Assembly: GCA_963662865.1 (NCBI GenBank)
Contig: OY759969.1
Span: forward strand, 992,001 to 1,056,000
DNA: 64,000 nt
From: JAJDYQ01 sp963662865
Lineage (GTDB): Bacteria > Pseudomonadota > Gammaproteobacteria > JAJDYQ01
Direction: 5' to 3'
The notes under the pieces: model-generated
Databases searched by the model: none
Seen by the model: the letters and a program-made list of their open reading frames with translations, nothing else
What the model was told of the DNA's origin: nothing
Made by a program: the position numbers and the translations under genes
Shown here: positions 9,586-22,260 of the stretch, piece after piece
Position numbering within the stretch: position 1 is the first letter of the stretch
Layout: the number at the start of each line of letters is the position of its first letter

Positions 9586-9735
9586 TCAGTGTAATTCGAG
9601 CTGTAATAGCTGGGCGATAGCTTCACGCTGCCGCATACTATCCTTCGGCAATATCTCCGTGATAGCCTGCAACACACCTGTCTGGTAAGCGTTATGCGCA
9701 CCACCCCGCCGGGAAGCACCAGACCAGTAACCGGT
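9586..9735 (-). pseudogene. possible 3' fragment of an unrecognised gene
   Basis: On the minus strand a 49-codon open stretch without a start codon ends in TGA at 9586-9588, with a protein-like tail (AITEILPKDSMRQREAIAQLL). It could be the truncated end of a gene lost by rearrangement between the upstream protein and birA, or chance. I do not recognise the family. Confidence 0.25.
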
Positions 9736-9866
9736 TCATCTTCAAGTTTGCGTCTCGGAAACCAAAATATAGGCCATGCCCAATCTTATTAATCACTATG
9801 GCATCGTGATTACAACAATAATAGGATGCAATCGTTATTTATACATTGGAATATTCACCAGTCTAT

Positions 9867-10844
9867 ATGTCAGATACCAAAAACAGGATATTGACTCAAC
9901 TGACATCGGGAAACACTATTCCCGGAAATCGGCTTGCGGAGGCTTGCGGGGTTTCAAGATCAGCGGTATGGAAACATATTGAATCATTACGCAACAGTGG
10001 GGTAATGATTGATGTTGTTCGTGGCAAGGGCTACCAGATCCGTCGAGGAATGAGTCTGTTAAGCCAACGGGCCATCAGTGAACATCTTTCAAAACCCATT
10101 GGCCTGACATTGCACCAGGAAATTCCATCCACAAACAATTGGCTGATACAGCAACTGGGTACTGAAATCGCACAACCGCATGTCTGTATCGCCGAACGAC
10201 AGACGGCTGGGCGAGGCACAAAAGGGCGAACGTGGCAGTCTCCTTATGGAACTAATCTTTATTGCTCCCTTTGCTGGCGGTTTGACTGTGCACCATGCGA
10301 ACTGGGCGGTCTAAGTCTGGCAATCGCTATTTCACTTGTGAATGCCCTGGACCATGTCGGAGTCGAAGGAGTGAAGATAAAATGGCCTAATGACCTGCAT
10401 ACATCGAAGGGTAAATTGGGCGGCATACTGGTCGATATGTCGGCCGAGACGAATGGCCCCAGCGATGTAGTTATCGGAATTGGCCTTAATATTGGCATGC
10501 CAGAAACGCTACGGTCGGCGATTGATCAGCCGGTAGCGGATATGCACGATGATGAGGGCGCCGAAAAAGATCGAAATATTATCGCAGCCACCATTATAAA
10601 TGCTTTAATCAGCGACTGCGAGAATTTCGCAAACCATGGTTTTTCAGGTTTTTCACGGCAATGGGAACCGCTTGATATGGCGATAAACCAGCCCGTCAGG
10701 CTGACAGCTTTAGACCGGTCAATTGAGGGCATTGCCTGCGGGGTTAATGAGCGGGGCATGCTGCGAATAAGGACCGATAACGGGATTGAGGAGCTTTCTT
10801 CGGGTGACGTTTCCATGAGAATTGACAATGAAGCTATTAATTGA
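9867..10844 (+). CDS. birA: bifunctional biotin--protein ligase / biotin operon repressor BirA
   Basis: Attaches biotin to the biotin carboxyl carrier protein via biotinoyl-AMP and, with its N-terminal winged helix, can repress biotin genes. From ATG 9867 it is 325 residues: winged helix at ~1-60 (LAEACGVSRSAVWKHIESLR), catalytic domain with the adenylate-binding loop GRGTKGR at 115-121, KWPND and KLGGILVD, and a C-terminal SH3-like domain. The frame also extends to a TTG at 9846, but the ATG is the more usual start. It overlaps coaX by 17 bp and starts a three-gene operon. Confidence 0.95.
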   Translation: MSDTKNRILTQLTSGNTIPGNRLAEACGVSRSAVWKHIESLRNSGVMIDVVRGKGYQIRRGMSLLSQRAISEHLSKPIGLTLHQEIPSTNNWLIQQLGTEIAQPHVCIAERQTAGRGTKGRTWQSPYGTNLYCSLCWRFDCAPCELGGLSLAIAISLVNALDHVGVEGVKIKWPNDLHTSKGKLGGILVDMSAETNGPSDVVIGIGLNIGMPETLRSAIDQPVADMHDDEGAEKDRNIIAATIINALISDCENFANHGFSGFSRQWEPLDMAINQPVRLTALDRSIEGIACGVNERGMLRIRTDNGIEELSSGDVSMRIDNEAIN

Positions 10845-11574
10845 TGCGGGCAATACGCGCGTTAAATGGTGCTGGTATGATGGAGAGGATTTCCCGCTAG
10901 AGTACGAAAGCGCTGAGTATGAAGACCTGGAAAGTGATGGCGCGAACCTGTTTCAAATTGATGGACCGGATGCCGATCATATTCTGATTTGTAATGTCGG
11001 TGGCGAAGAACTGGCGGAAAGTTTCTGTCAGATGTTTACAGACTGGCAGCTAACGCCAAAATTTCTACGCAGCACCCGGCAATGCGGCGATGTTCAAAAC
11101 GCATACAAAAGCCCGGAACAACTTGGCGTGGACCGCTGGATGGCATTACTGGGTGCATGGACCCTTCAGCAGGATGCCGTCTGTATTGTCGATTGCGGTA
11201 CAGCAGTCACCATTGATGTTCTGAATGATGAGGGGCAACACCTTGGAGGGATGATCGTCCCCGGTATAGAGCTCATGCAGGACGCTCTGAGAGATAAAAC
11301 CAACGATATCAATATGGACAGGAATGACAGCGGTACCGGTTTACTGGCAGCCGATACCGGCAATGCCATCGAGGCCGGGACCCTGTATGCACTTGTCGCT
11401 CTGATAGACAGGGTCAGACAGGATATCGCTACAGAACTGGATATTGACCTGCCACTGATCATCAGTGGCGGAGACGCAGACCTGGTCCAGTCGCTGCTGA
11501 GCTGTGAATCAACCTATGAACCCATGTTAATATTTCAGGGGATGCTGGCTGCTGAGAAAGGATTCTTCGACTAA
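10828..11574 (+). CDS. coaX: type III pantothenate kinase CoaX
   Basis: Phosphorylates pantothenate, the first step of coenzyme A synthesis; the type III enzyme belongs to the ASKHA fold. The start is ATG 10828, giving the family N-terminus MKLLIDAGNTRVKW (D6, G8, N9, K13); a TTG two codons upstream is less likely. Other motifs are QLGVDRWMALLGAW, IVDCGTAVTIDVL and GGMIVPG, then a GTL region and ISGGDADLV near the end. 248 residues, normal for the family. It overlaps the end of birA and shares one base with the next gene (TAATG), so the three are translationally coupled. Confidence 0.95.
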   Translation: MKLLIDAGNTRVKWCWYDGEDFPLEYESAEYEDLESDGANLFQIDGPDADHILICNVGGEELAESFCQMFTDWQLTPKFLRSTRQCGDVQNAYKSPEQLGVDRWMALLGAWTLQQDAVCIVDCGTAVTIDVLNDEGQHLGGMIVPGIELMQDALRDKTNDINMDRNDSGTGLLAADTGNAIEAGTLYALVALIDRVRQDIATELDIDLPLIISGGDADLVQSLLSCESTYEPMLIFQGMLAAEKGFFD

Positions 11575-12260
11575 TGCGATTACTGTTTTTGTTTCTGGTA
11601 CTGATCAATGGGATTGTTTATCTCTGGTTTACTGCTAACCGTCAGTCCGTAAATGCAGCACCGACAATCATCCCTAATGGCAATGCTCCTCGGCTGGTGC
11701 TCCTCAGCGAAAGCGACCGTGACTTTAAGTCAGAAAATACCAATACTCCTACTAACCATACGGCTGTCGAACTCGGCTCGAGGGCATGTTTTACGCTTGG
11801 TCCCTTTATGAACCAGGAGTCAATGCTGGAGGCCAGTGAAAAACTGATTCTTTCCGGACATTCATTCGAAAAGCGCGTCAGTGAGAAAAAGGAGCAAATT
11901 GGCTACTGGGTCTACCTACCGCCATTTGAGGCACTGGACGCGGCGCAGGAAAAGGCTCAGGAATTCAAGCTGTTAGGCGATAAACATTATTATGTTGTGA
12001 AACCTCCCTCAGACTACGCATACGGGATTTCACTGGGCGTATTCAAAAGCAGAGAAAACGCCGAAAAACGCCACCGGCAGATCAAAAATCTAGGCTACGA
12101 CGCCTTACTGGAAGGACGCTTCCGACAAAACCCGGTGTACTGGCTGGATTATGTCGAGTCCGATAATAGGGAAAGTTTCGATAACAGTGAGTTGCCCGGG
12201 TCGCAAATTCATCCCCGGGTATGCGAGACAATCATTGCCGACGGTCAGCCTCTGCCGTAG
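11574..12260 (+). CDS. SPOR-domain membrane protein
   Basis: 228 residues. The N-terminus (RLLFLFLVLINGIVYLWF) is a membrane anchor; the rest is predicted periplasmic. Residues ~65-190 hold a SPOR-like peptidoglycan-binding region: CFTLGPFMNQESMLEASEKL, GYWVYLPPF, and a second repeat-like part YGISLGVFKSRENAEKRHRQIKNLG. Genes of this kind commonly follow coaX in gammaproteobacteria. It probably binds denuded glycan strands at the septum or envelope; the exact role is not known. The start overlaps the coaX stop by one base. Confidence 0.85.
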   Translation: MRLLFLFLVLINGIVYLWFTANRQSVNAAPTIIPNGNAPRLVLLSESDRDFKSENTNTPTNHTAVELGSRACFTLGPFMNQESMLEASEKLILSGHSFEKRVSEKKEQIGYWVYLPPFEALDAAQEKAQEFKLLGDKHYYVVKPPSDYAYGISLGVFKSRENAEKRHRQIKNLGYDALLEGRFRQNPVYWLDYVESDNRESFDNSELPGSQIHPRVCETIIADGQPLP

Positions 12261-12295
12261 GATATGCGCCCTGTCCGGTTTCAGGCACTGGAAAT

Positions 12296-12370
12296 GCCGA
12301 TGTAGCACAATGGTAGTGCAACTGATTTGTAATCAGTAGGTTGGGAGTTCAAGTCTCTCCATCGGCACCA
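12296..12370 (+). tRNA. tRNA-Thr (anticodon TGT)
   Basis: 75 nt including an encoded CCA. Acceptor stem GCCGATG pairs with CATCGGC; the anticodon arm is CTGATTTGTAATCAG with anticodon TGT (reads ACA); the T-arm contains GTTCAAGTC. It follows the SPOR gene by 35 bp. In related genomes this spot usually opens a tRNA-Tyr/Gly/Thr-tuf cluster, none of which follows here. Confidence 0.96.
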
Positions 12371-12512
12371 TTCATCCCTCCGCTACAAAGAAGCACCGGG
12401 GTTCCTTATACAGCCATCAGACAATAACCACATCTCGATATTAGAACACCCGAAATCGTAAGCTTCTCCATTAAGTAGAGACCTTTGGCACAATAACCCC
12501 AGGAGGTTACGG

Positions 12513-12563
12513 ATGAAAAAGCCACGATTCACCGAGACACAGGTCGTCCATATGCTTGACTAG
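12513..12563 (+). pseudogene. IS3-family orfA remnant (first 16 codons)
   Basis: A strong ribosome binding site (AGGAGG) and ATG are followed by KKPRFTETQVV, the typical N-terminus of IS3-group OrfA proteins, and then a premature TAG. Nothing further of the element is recognisable. It lies between tRNA-Thr and the FadL-type gene and marks a rearrangement point. The surrounding 12371-12744 stretch holds no other gene I can see. Confidence 0.6.
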
Positions 12564-12596
12564 TAACTAGCAGTATGTTTGACTGGTAACTGGAGT

Positions 12597-12622
12597 GAAT
12601 AGAACGAATATTCGTTCTATTC
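12597..12622. promoter_or_regulatory. 26-bp perfect palindrome, probable TetR-type operator
   Basis: GAATAGAACGAAT followed directly by its exact reverse complement ATTCGTTCTATTC. It sits 122 bp upstream of the FadL-type porin gene. The core GAACGAATATTCGTTC resembles operators of TetR-family fatty-acid regulators such as Bacillus FadR (TGAATGA-N-TA-N-TCATTCA). No regulator gene is adjacent. Confidence 0.6.
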
Positions 12623-12744
12623 TGAGTTCGAGGAAGGGAAGATGTTCTACAAACTAAGCTGTCATCAAAATAGTGCTTGCGACACCTGAGTTTGTGCACG
12701 AACAACAATCGTACTAACAATCGTATTTTGGAGGATATTTAAAA

Positions 12745-13995
12745 ATGAACAGCATCCGAGCAAAAATTATAATGGCCAGCACCTTACTGGTATTAGGTCA
12801 CGCAAAGGTTGTCTATGCTGGGCCACATGGCTATGATCTACACAACACTCTAGCGCCTGCATCCGCTGGATTGGCTGGCACCAGTATTGCACAACCGCAG
12901 GATACCGTATCCGCAGTTTTTGGCAATCCCGCGACACTGACCCAGCTCCCCGGTACACAGTTCACCTTTGGTGCCACCTTCTACAAACCCGAGGTTGAGC
13001 TTGAGCACGACGGCAGTGTAACAAGCGGCACAGGCAATCCAACACCCGCCAACGCATTCAGCGCTACATCAGGTACCGACATATTCCCTGTCCCGCAGAT
13101 CGCGGTAACTCAGGATCTGGGTGGCCTCAATATCCCCGCCACACTCGGCTTGGGGTTAACGGTGACCTCCGGCATCGGCAGTGAGTTTCGTGGCGAACCG
13201 AACAGCCTCGGGGCAGGAGCCGAGTTCATTATCTTTGGTGTCAACGCCGGACTTGGCTATAAGGTAAACCCCAATCTGTCTCTGGGTGCCGCCGTTACCA
13301 TCAGCTTTGCACAACTCGATTTTGGTTTGGCATCCACTTCGGCCGAGACACACGACCTGGGCCTGCGCGCCACATTAGGCATGACCTATAAAACAGGCGC
13401 AACCACCATCGGCGCTTTCTATCAAACCGAGCAAGAGCATCAATACGACGATATTATTCAAATCAACGCAAATGATTTTGCAAGCCCCACCATTACCCAG
13501 CCCGCCAATTTCGGTATCGGCATTGCCAATGACAGCCTGATGGGCGGCAAGTTGTTGCTGATGGCGGATATTATCCATAAGCGCTGGGGTAGTGCAGAAT
13601 TCTGGGAAGATATATATGACAGCCAGACGGTGTTTTCCATGGGCGCACAGCTCACTCAGGGCAACTGGAAATACCGGGTCGGTTATGGTTACGGCGAGGA
13701 CCCTACCGATGAAAACGCCAGCCCCCCACTGGGAGACTTAACCCAGGTATACCCCGGTGCAGTCGTTCCATTATCTACTCCATTAGTACAGTACTTACAG
13801 GCCACACAGGCCGAGGTGATCTACAAGCATCGCGTTACCGCCGGCATTGGTTATGAACGCTTTCTGGGGGTACCTTTCCTGAATCTCGATGCCCATGCAG
13901 GCTTTCAGCTTGAAGAAGACCGCGATTACGGCACACACACCAACGCAGAGGTCTCTTCATGGCATCTCGGCTTTGGCCTTACCTGGAAATTTTAG
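12745..13995 (+). CDS. OmpP1/FadL/TodX-family outer membrane transport protein
   Basis: 416 residues, a 14-strand barrel of the FadL family that lets long-chain fatty acids or other hydrophobic compounds cross the outer membrane. Signal peptide at 1-25 (STLLVLGHAKVVYA). The mature N-terminus is Gly/Ala-rich (APASAGLAGTSIAQPQDTVSAVFGNPATL), the family's hatch region with the NPA motif. Alternating beta-strand patterns follow, ending SSWHLGFGLTWKF with the C-terminal Phe expected of outer membrane proteins. Ribosome binding site GGAGG precedes ATG 12745. Regulation by the palindrome at 12597-12622 is likely. Substrate is not determinable. Confidence 0.9.
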   Translation: MNSIRAKIIMASTLLVLGHAKVVYAGPHGYDLHNTLAPASAGLAGTSIAQPQDTVSAVFGNPATLTQLPGTQFTFGATFYKPEVELEHDGSVTSGTGNPTPANAFSATSGTDIFPVPQIAVTQDLGGLNIPATLGLGLTVTSGIGSEFRGEPNSLGAGAEFIIFGVNAGLGYKVNPNLSLGAAVTISFAQLDFGLASTSAETHDLGLRATLGMTYKTGATTIGAFYQTEQEHQYDDIIQINANDFASPTITQPANFGIGIANDSLMGGKLLLMADIIHKRWGSAEFWEDIYDSQTVFSMGAQLTQGNWKYRVGYGYGEDPTDENASPPLGDLTQVYPGAVVPLSTPLVQYLQATQAEVIYKHRVTAGIGYERFLGVPFLNLDAHAGFQLEEDRDYGTHTNAEVSSWHLGFGLTWKF

Positions 13996-14041
13996 TCGGG
14001 ATCACGGCAGCCCACAGCGGATAGTGGCAGGATTTTATTGC

Positions 14042-14565
14042 GTGACGACAAAACCATTATTCCGGGTAACCGCGTCACTGGCACTAAGTTCAGGATCATG
14101 GGCAAGTGAAGTACAAGACCGCTCGGAGCATTGGCACACATCCGATGACCGCACTCAGTTATTTGTAAAAAATGCCCGGGTGCGTACTTTCCTGCCCACC
14201 AACAACTCCAGTGTCGATTATTTAGGCCTGAGTAACCAAGGTAATTCTGCGGTAACGCTGACGAAGGAAACAATTGAAGCCTGGGCCGGGTTGAGATTCA
14301 TGAGCACACCCAACGTTAATGTGGCATAATGAGAATGCGCAGGCTGGACTCATTGAAGATCAGCCCTCTAGCCCAGATTGATTCCCGGCCCGGCGGCTAT
14401 CACCTGATGGTCTTTGAACCCCAAAGACCATTAAAATCAGGTCAGCAACTTCAACTCATACTATATTTCAATGATGGTCATCGCATCTCTGCGCAGGCGC
14501 AGGTAGTCTCACTGGCTCATCAAGCAGCAAACACCGGGACTAAGAAACAGGCGGTAGATAGATAA
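14042..14565 (+). pseudogene. PCuAC (DUF461) copper chaperone, split by a frame change
   Basis: Periplasmic PCuAC proteins hand Cu(I) to cytochrome oxidase. The first frame (GTG 14042 to TAA 14329) gives a signal-like start and LFVKNARVRTFLPTNNSSVDYLG followed by LSNQGNSAVTL, matching the family's N-terminal half. The second frame (ATG 14329-14565) gives MRMRRLDSL and RPGGYHLMVF followed by the C-terminal half. The two overlap by a base (TAATG). The HxM of the copper motif survives in the second part, but the HE(M) segment normally before MRMR is replaced by FMSTPNVNVA. It could be a pseudogene or, less likely, two coupled half-proteins. Confidence 0.7.
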
Positions 14566-14611
14566 CCTGCCCGGTTCACCGATAACGCCTGCCCCGCAAC
14601 GGCCTTGAGGC

Positions 14612-14652
14612 ATAAAATAAGGCCCTGCCCAACATATATTGGGCAGGGCCCT
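14612..14652 (-). terminator. rho-independent terminator of the rRNA operon
   Basis: Perfect 12-bp stem GGCCCTGCCCAA / TTGGGCAGGGCC with a 6-nt loop, followed on the minus strand by TTATTTTATG. It lies just downstream of 5S rRNA. Confidence 0.9.
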
Positions 14653-14662
14653 GCAATTAAAA

Positions 14663-14778
14663 CCTGACAGTGACCTACTCTCGCATGGGAACTCCCACAC
14701 TACCATCGGCGATGTACCGTTTCACTTCCGAGTTCGGGATGGGATCGGGTGGTTCCAATACTCTATGGCCGCCAGGTA
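14663..14778 (-). rRNA. rrf: 5S ribosomal RNA
   Basis: Reading the minus strand, CCTGGCGGCCATAGAG at the 5' end and GAGAGTAGGTCACTGTCAGG at the 3' end pair to close the molecule. The internal CCGAACTCGGAAGTGAAACG and CGCCGATGGTAGTGTG are diagnostic for 5S. Ends are approximate to a few bases. Last gene of the operon, about 110 bp after 23S. Confidence 0.96.
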
Positions 14779-14888
14779 AACTGGCTTGCCATTCTATTCA
14801 ATAAAACAGAATGACGAATTCAGAAAAGCTCAAGGCAGGGCACGTTACCTGAATCACACAAAAACCAAAACTGCTTGGGTAGTTATAT

Positions 14889-17868
<2,980 letters not shown>

Positions 17869-18095
17869 ATAACCCCAAGCAGTCTTCATCTCTTCAAATA
17901 TGGAGGCTTCACAGCAGCCACACTTAAAGTCCAACATAAAAACCAAAACAAGTTATACGGCTTTTGCTGATTACATTCGCAACATACCCTGACTATAAAA
18001 AAGACTGATATCAAATACTTCTTAATACCTTACTTTTTAATGTCAATAATTTGAGACAAGTTTGGAAAACCTGTCTCGCGCCTTAAACTTTTCCA

Positions 18096-18110
18096 AATTG
18101 TTAAAGAACA
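18096..18110 (-). promoter_or_regulatory. boxA antitermination site before 23S
   Basis: On the minus strand TGTTCTTTAACAATT lies between tRNA-Ala and 23S, matching the boxA of gammaproteobacterial rRNA spacers, and is nearly identical to the one ahead of 16S. The rest of the 17869-18220 spacer shows no gene. Confidence 0.65.
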
Positions 18111-18220
18111 TGGCCCGGAATCTCTCCCGGGGGGAGAAATCCTTATACATCGACCACAGCTGGCGCAGCATAAGCGCCACAAAACCAAAAAGCAAGAAAA
18201 TAAGCACTAATTCATAAAAA

Positions 18221-18296
18221 TGGTGGAGCCAGACGGGATCGAACCGACGACCTCCTGCGTGCAAGGCAGGCGCTCTCCCAGCTGAGCTATGGCCCC
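18221..18296 (-). tRNA. tRNA-Ala (anticodon TGC)
   Basis: 76 nt with encoded CCA. Minus strand GGGGCCATAGCTCAGCTGG, anticodon arm CTGCCTTGCACGCAGG with anticodon TGC, T-arm GGTTCGATC. Normal rRNA-spacer tRNA, but here separated from tRNA-Ile by almost 1.8 kb. Confidence 0.97.
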
Positions 18297-18305
18297 GCTA
18301 GAAAC

Positions 18306-18434
18306 CTATTTTTCAGGCTTTGAACCGTGCTGGTCGTCACTTTTCTGCGAGAGTTCGTAAAATGCCACAAACAACATTGACGCCAAAAATGAACCCACCG
18401 CGATAATCAAACCTGCCAAAGGCCAATCCATCAT
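18306..18434 (-). CDS. small single-span membrane protein (42 aa), hypothetical
   Basis: Starts ATG-ATG at 18434 behind GGGAG (6 nt before the first ATG). The peptide begins MMDWPLAGLIIAVGSF, has one hydrophobic segment (about residues 5-26) and a charged polar tail ending SKPEK. It lies 9 bp before tRNA-Ala and 71 bp after the lipoprotein gene on the same strand, inside the rRNA operon. The start signal, hydrophobic span and charged tail support a real small protein; family not recognised. Confidence 0.5.
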   Translation of the reverse strand: MMDWPLAGLIIAVGSFLASMLFVAFYELSQKSDDQHGSKPEK

Positions 18435-18505
18435 AAATCTCCCAGCCAACGTATCAGCTTCTTCACTCTAACCAATCCAATCCATGTTGTTTTTATCGCC
18501 AACCG

Positions 18506-19477
18506 TCAGACAGCCGGAACCGCTGCCGGTTCATAGCATGACTTTTTATTAAACAGTTCGAGTAACCTGCCTTCTTTTTTGCTTATCCTTTTAATAATAC
18601 TAAATGATTGCGCATCCACCAAAGCCGCTGCCAGCAACGCAGCAGCCGGCCCACCGAATAGGGAAGCGAACAAGGTTGTGTTAAAAAACCCACCGGAGAC
18701 TATTGTTCGGCTATAAGTTCCGTGATGATACACGCGATTATCTTCCTCTTCTCTGATTTTTTCGAGCAACCCGCTACAGGACAACGCTCGCTCTTCGTCA
18801 CGAATTTCATTAAAGGCGGAACGCCTGCTGGTTTCACTGGCATTTTTAATGTAACGCCTTCGGGCATCGCGTATAACCGCCCTGAAAACCTCTTTTGCCG
18901 CCATTTTTTGTTCGATGGTCAATACCGTATCGCATTCATTAACCCTATAAAGTGAATCAAGACCATGCTTTCGGGTAGGCAACGACTTTATTTGTTCTTG
19001 CTGCATGCCATATCTGGCCTCTTCATCTGAAAAAACATTCAACCCGGAAAGCTCGCCCTGTGAGGTTGAGTACCATTCGAATAATTCATCGACCCGGGTC
19101 TTTGTAACAACCGCATCATAGCAGGATAGTTTTTGGTCCTCTTCGGAGAGTTTGCTGATATTCAGTTGGTCAACGGCGAACTGTCTGGCCTTATGGAATT
19201 CAGGAGCAGGGCAACTGTTTTTTGTGTAACGTTCCACCAATTCGTGATAACGGTCTGAACGATGATGCCTCGCATCCCGAAAATGCTCATCATTCAGAAT
19301 TTCTTTACAAGAAAGAGCTTTGGCAAGTGGTTTCTCTTGTTCACGAGATGTACTTGTGCAGCCAAATAGCGATACAGAAAGCAATAGTAGCAATAAACCC
19401 GATCTCCAGGCCCTGTTAATCGGCGCAGAGGAATCCGCTAATGTAGAAACGTGGGTATATGTCATGAGTCCAGCCAT
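18506..19477 (-). CDS. putative lipoprotein, hypothetical (323 aa)
   Basis: The N-terminus carries a hydrophobic run ending in a lipobox (LLLLLLSVSLFGC, Cys at about residue 40), so it is probably a lipoprotein; the start may be at the Met at residue 5. The remainder is charged and mostly helical with paired cysteines (SCKEIL, NSCPAPEF, LSCYDAV, ECDTVL, LSCSGLL, SCYEP). A Gly/Ala-rich hydrophobic stretch lies near the end (LFGGPAAALLAAALVDA), possibly a membrane-associated hairpin. It overlaps the upstream lipoprotein gene by 16 bp, so they form an operon inside the rRNA spacer. I do not recognise the family. Confidence 0.75.
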   Translation of the reverse strand: MAGLMTYTHVSTLADSSAPINRAWRSGLLLLLLSVSLFGCTSTSREQEKPLAKALSCKEILNDEHFRDARHHRSDRYHELVERYTKNSCPAPEFHKARQFAVDQLNISKLSEEDQKLSCYDAVVTKTRVDELFEWYSTSQGELSGLNVFSDEEARYGMQQEQIKSLPTRKHGLDSLYRVNECDTVLTIEQKMAAKEVFRAVIRDARRRYIKNASETSRRSAFNEIRDEERALSCSGLLEKIREEEDNRVYHHGTYSRTIVSGGFFNTTLFASLFGGPAAALLAAALVDAQSFSIIKRISKKEGRLLELFNKKSCYEPAAVPAV

Positions 19478-20016
19478 TCTTTAACGGCCTCGGTAAATTC
19501 TCGCACCACTTCTTCCACCCTGTCATTAGCGACAGCATCAATTATATTTTTGGTAATTTCAATCAGGGCGCCTATATTGCCAGAAAAGTCGATATCTCTT
19601 TCCCTCTCTCTGAAGTGCTTTTCCGCGATAACCGATCGTGTAGCAGCGTCTACTACTCGAACTTTCGCCCCGATAAAACTTTTTGAACCAATCATTGCCC
19701 TGCCCACAGCACTGGCAATATTTATTTCATCAACATGCACATCAATAATGGCGGGCATCGTTCCTGAAAAAGAAGACGCGAGCATTTCCGTCATAATGGT
19801 TTCGAGTTGCTCCTTAACCTGCTCAGCGAATTCCGCATCATCAATATTATCTGCACGCTCAAATAAGCCAGTATATGCATCCTCGCTTATGGTTACCTCA
19901 ACCCCGGCAAAAGAGTATCCATAAATCTGTATACTTGTGTCCAGTTTTTTGGGTGCTGCACAACCACCAACTAGAACCAAAGCAAAGACCATTATTGTCG
20001 CAAAATTCCTGTTCAT
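19462..20016 (-). CDS. putative lipoprotein, hypothetical (184 aa)
   Basis: Starts at ATG 20016 behind AGAGG. Residues 1-19 form a lipoprotein signal (VFALVLVGGCAAP, Cys at 19). The mature part alternates strands and helices and includes GAKVRVVDAATRSVIAEKHF and a C-terminal helix with VEEVVREFTEAVKEWL, similar in style to small periplasmic lipoproteins, but I cannot assign a family. It is the first protein gene after tRNA-Ile in the rRNA operon and overlaps the following lipoprotein gene. No separate promoter is obvious, so it may be read from the rRNA promoter. Confidence 0.75.
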   Translation of the reverse strand: MNRNFATIMVFALVLVGGCAAPKKLDTSIQIYGYSFAGVEVTISEDAYTGLFERADNIDDAEFAEQVKEQLETIMTEMLASSFSGTMPAIIDVHVDEINIASAVGRAMIGSKSFIGAKVRVVDAATRSVIAEKHFRERERDIDFSGNIGALIEITKNIIDAVANDRVEEVVREFTEAVKEWLDS

Positions 20017-20082
20017 TAATTCTGCCTCTCAAGTTCCAAGATAACCCATCAAGATACTACAAAAAAATCCAGCGTGACCAAT

Positions 20083-20159
<77 letters not shown>

Positions 20160-20329
20160 AATAGCATCAGCCCGCCCGTGCATGGCCCTAAAATGCAACA
20201 AGCCAACCTAATGAATCGCCTATAGCCATCAAACAGACACCCCGGTTTTTGCGGACATTTTCATTGGATTATATTGTCATAGATAACTTGTGTTGGACGC
20301 CCATGAAGAGAAGATCCTGCTTTCTCTTT

Positions 20330-21884
<1,555 letters not shown>

Positions 21885-22021
21885 AAACTTCAGTTGCTTT
21901 TGAGGGCAACAAATCCTTGCTCGATTTAGAATTAACTGACAAAAGTCAGGCGACTCCTCATCGAAAACATCTGGCAAAACCAACTCGACGTGAGCGCCCA
22001 CACAAATTATCTATCATACAT

Positions 22022-22036
22022 ATTGTTAAAGAACTT
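22022..22036 (-). promoter_or_regulatory. boxA of the rRNA leader
   Basis: Minus strand AAGTTCTTTAACAAT about 140 bp before 16S, followed by a leader containing GTGTGGGCGCTCACG. This matches the NusB/S10 boxA element of rRNA leaders and the copy at 18096-18110. Confidence 0.7.
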
Positions 22037-22155
22037 AACCCATCCCATCGTCAAAAGCAGATTTCAGGGGAATCGACCGGTAAGTCATATCCAGAGACTG
22101 CGAGGCAGCGCCAGATTCCAGCCTTTTTGCCGCAGACACTGCGGCGAGGGACAGC

Positions 22156-22183
22156 ATTATAGGCGCAAAAACAGGCCCGTCAA
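22156..22183 (-). promoter_or_regulatory. rRNA operon promoter (sigma70) with AT-rich UP region
   Basis: Minus strand -35 TTGACG (22178-22183), 16-bp spacer, -10 TATAAT (22156-22161). Immediately upstream is an AT-rich stretch (AATATTTATGTAAATAATTT) like an UP element, and a GC-rich discriminator follows the -10. The start would lie about 265 bp before 16S. Confidence 0.85.
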
Positions 22184-22260
22184 GATAATTCTGTAAATTA
22201 TTTACATAAATATTACTGCCACTTTTTCGGAGACCCTACTTACTGCCAATCCCGTAACAG

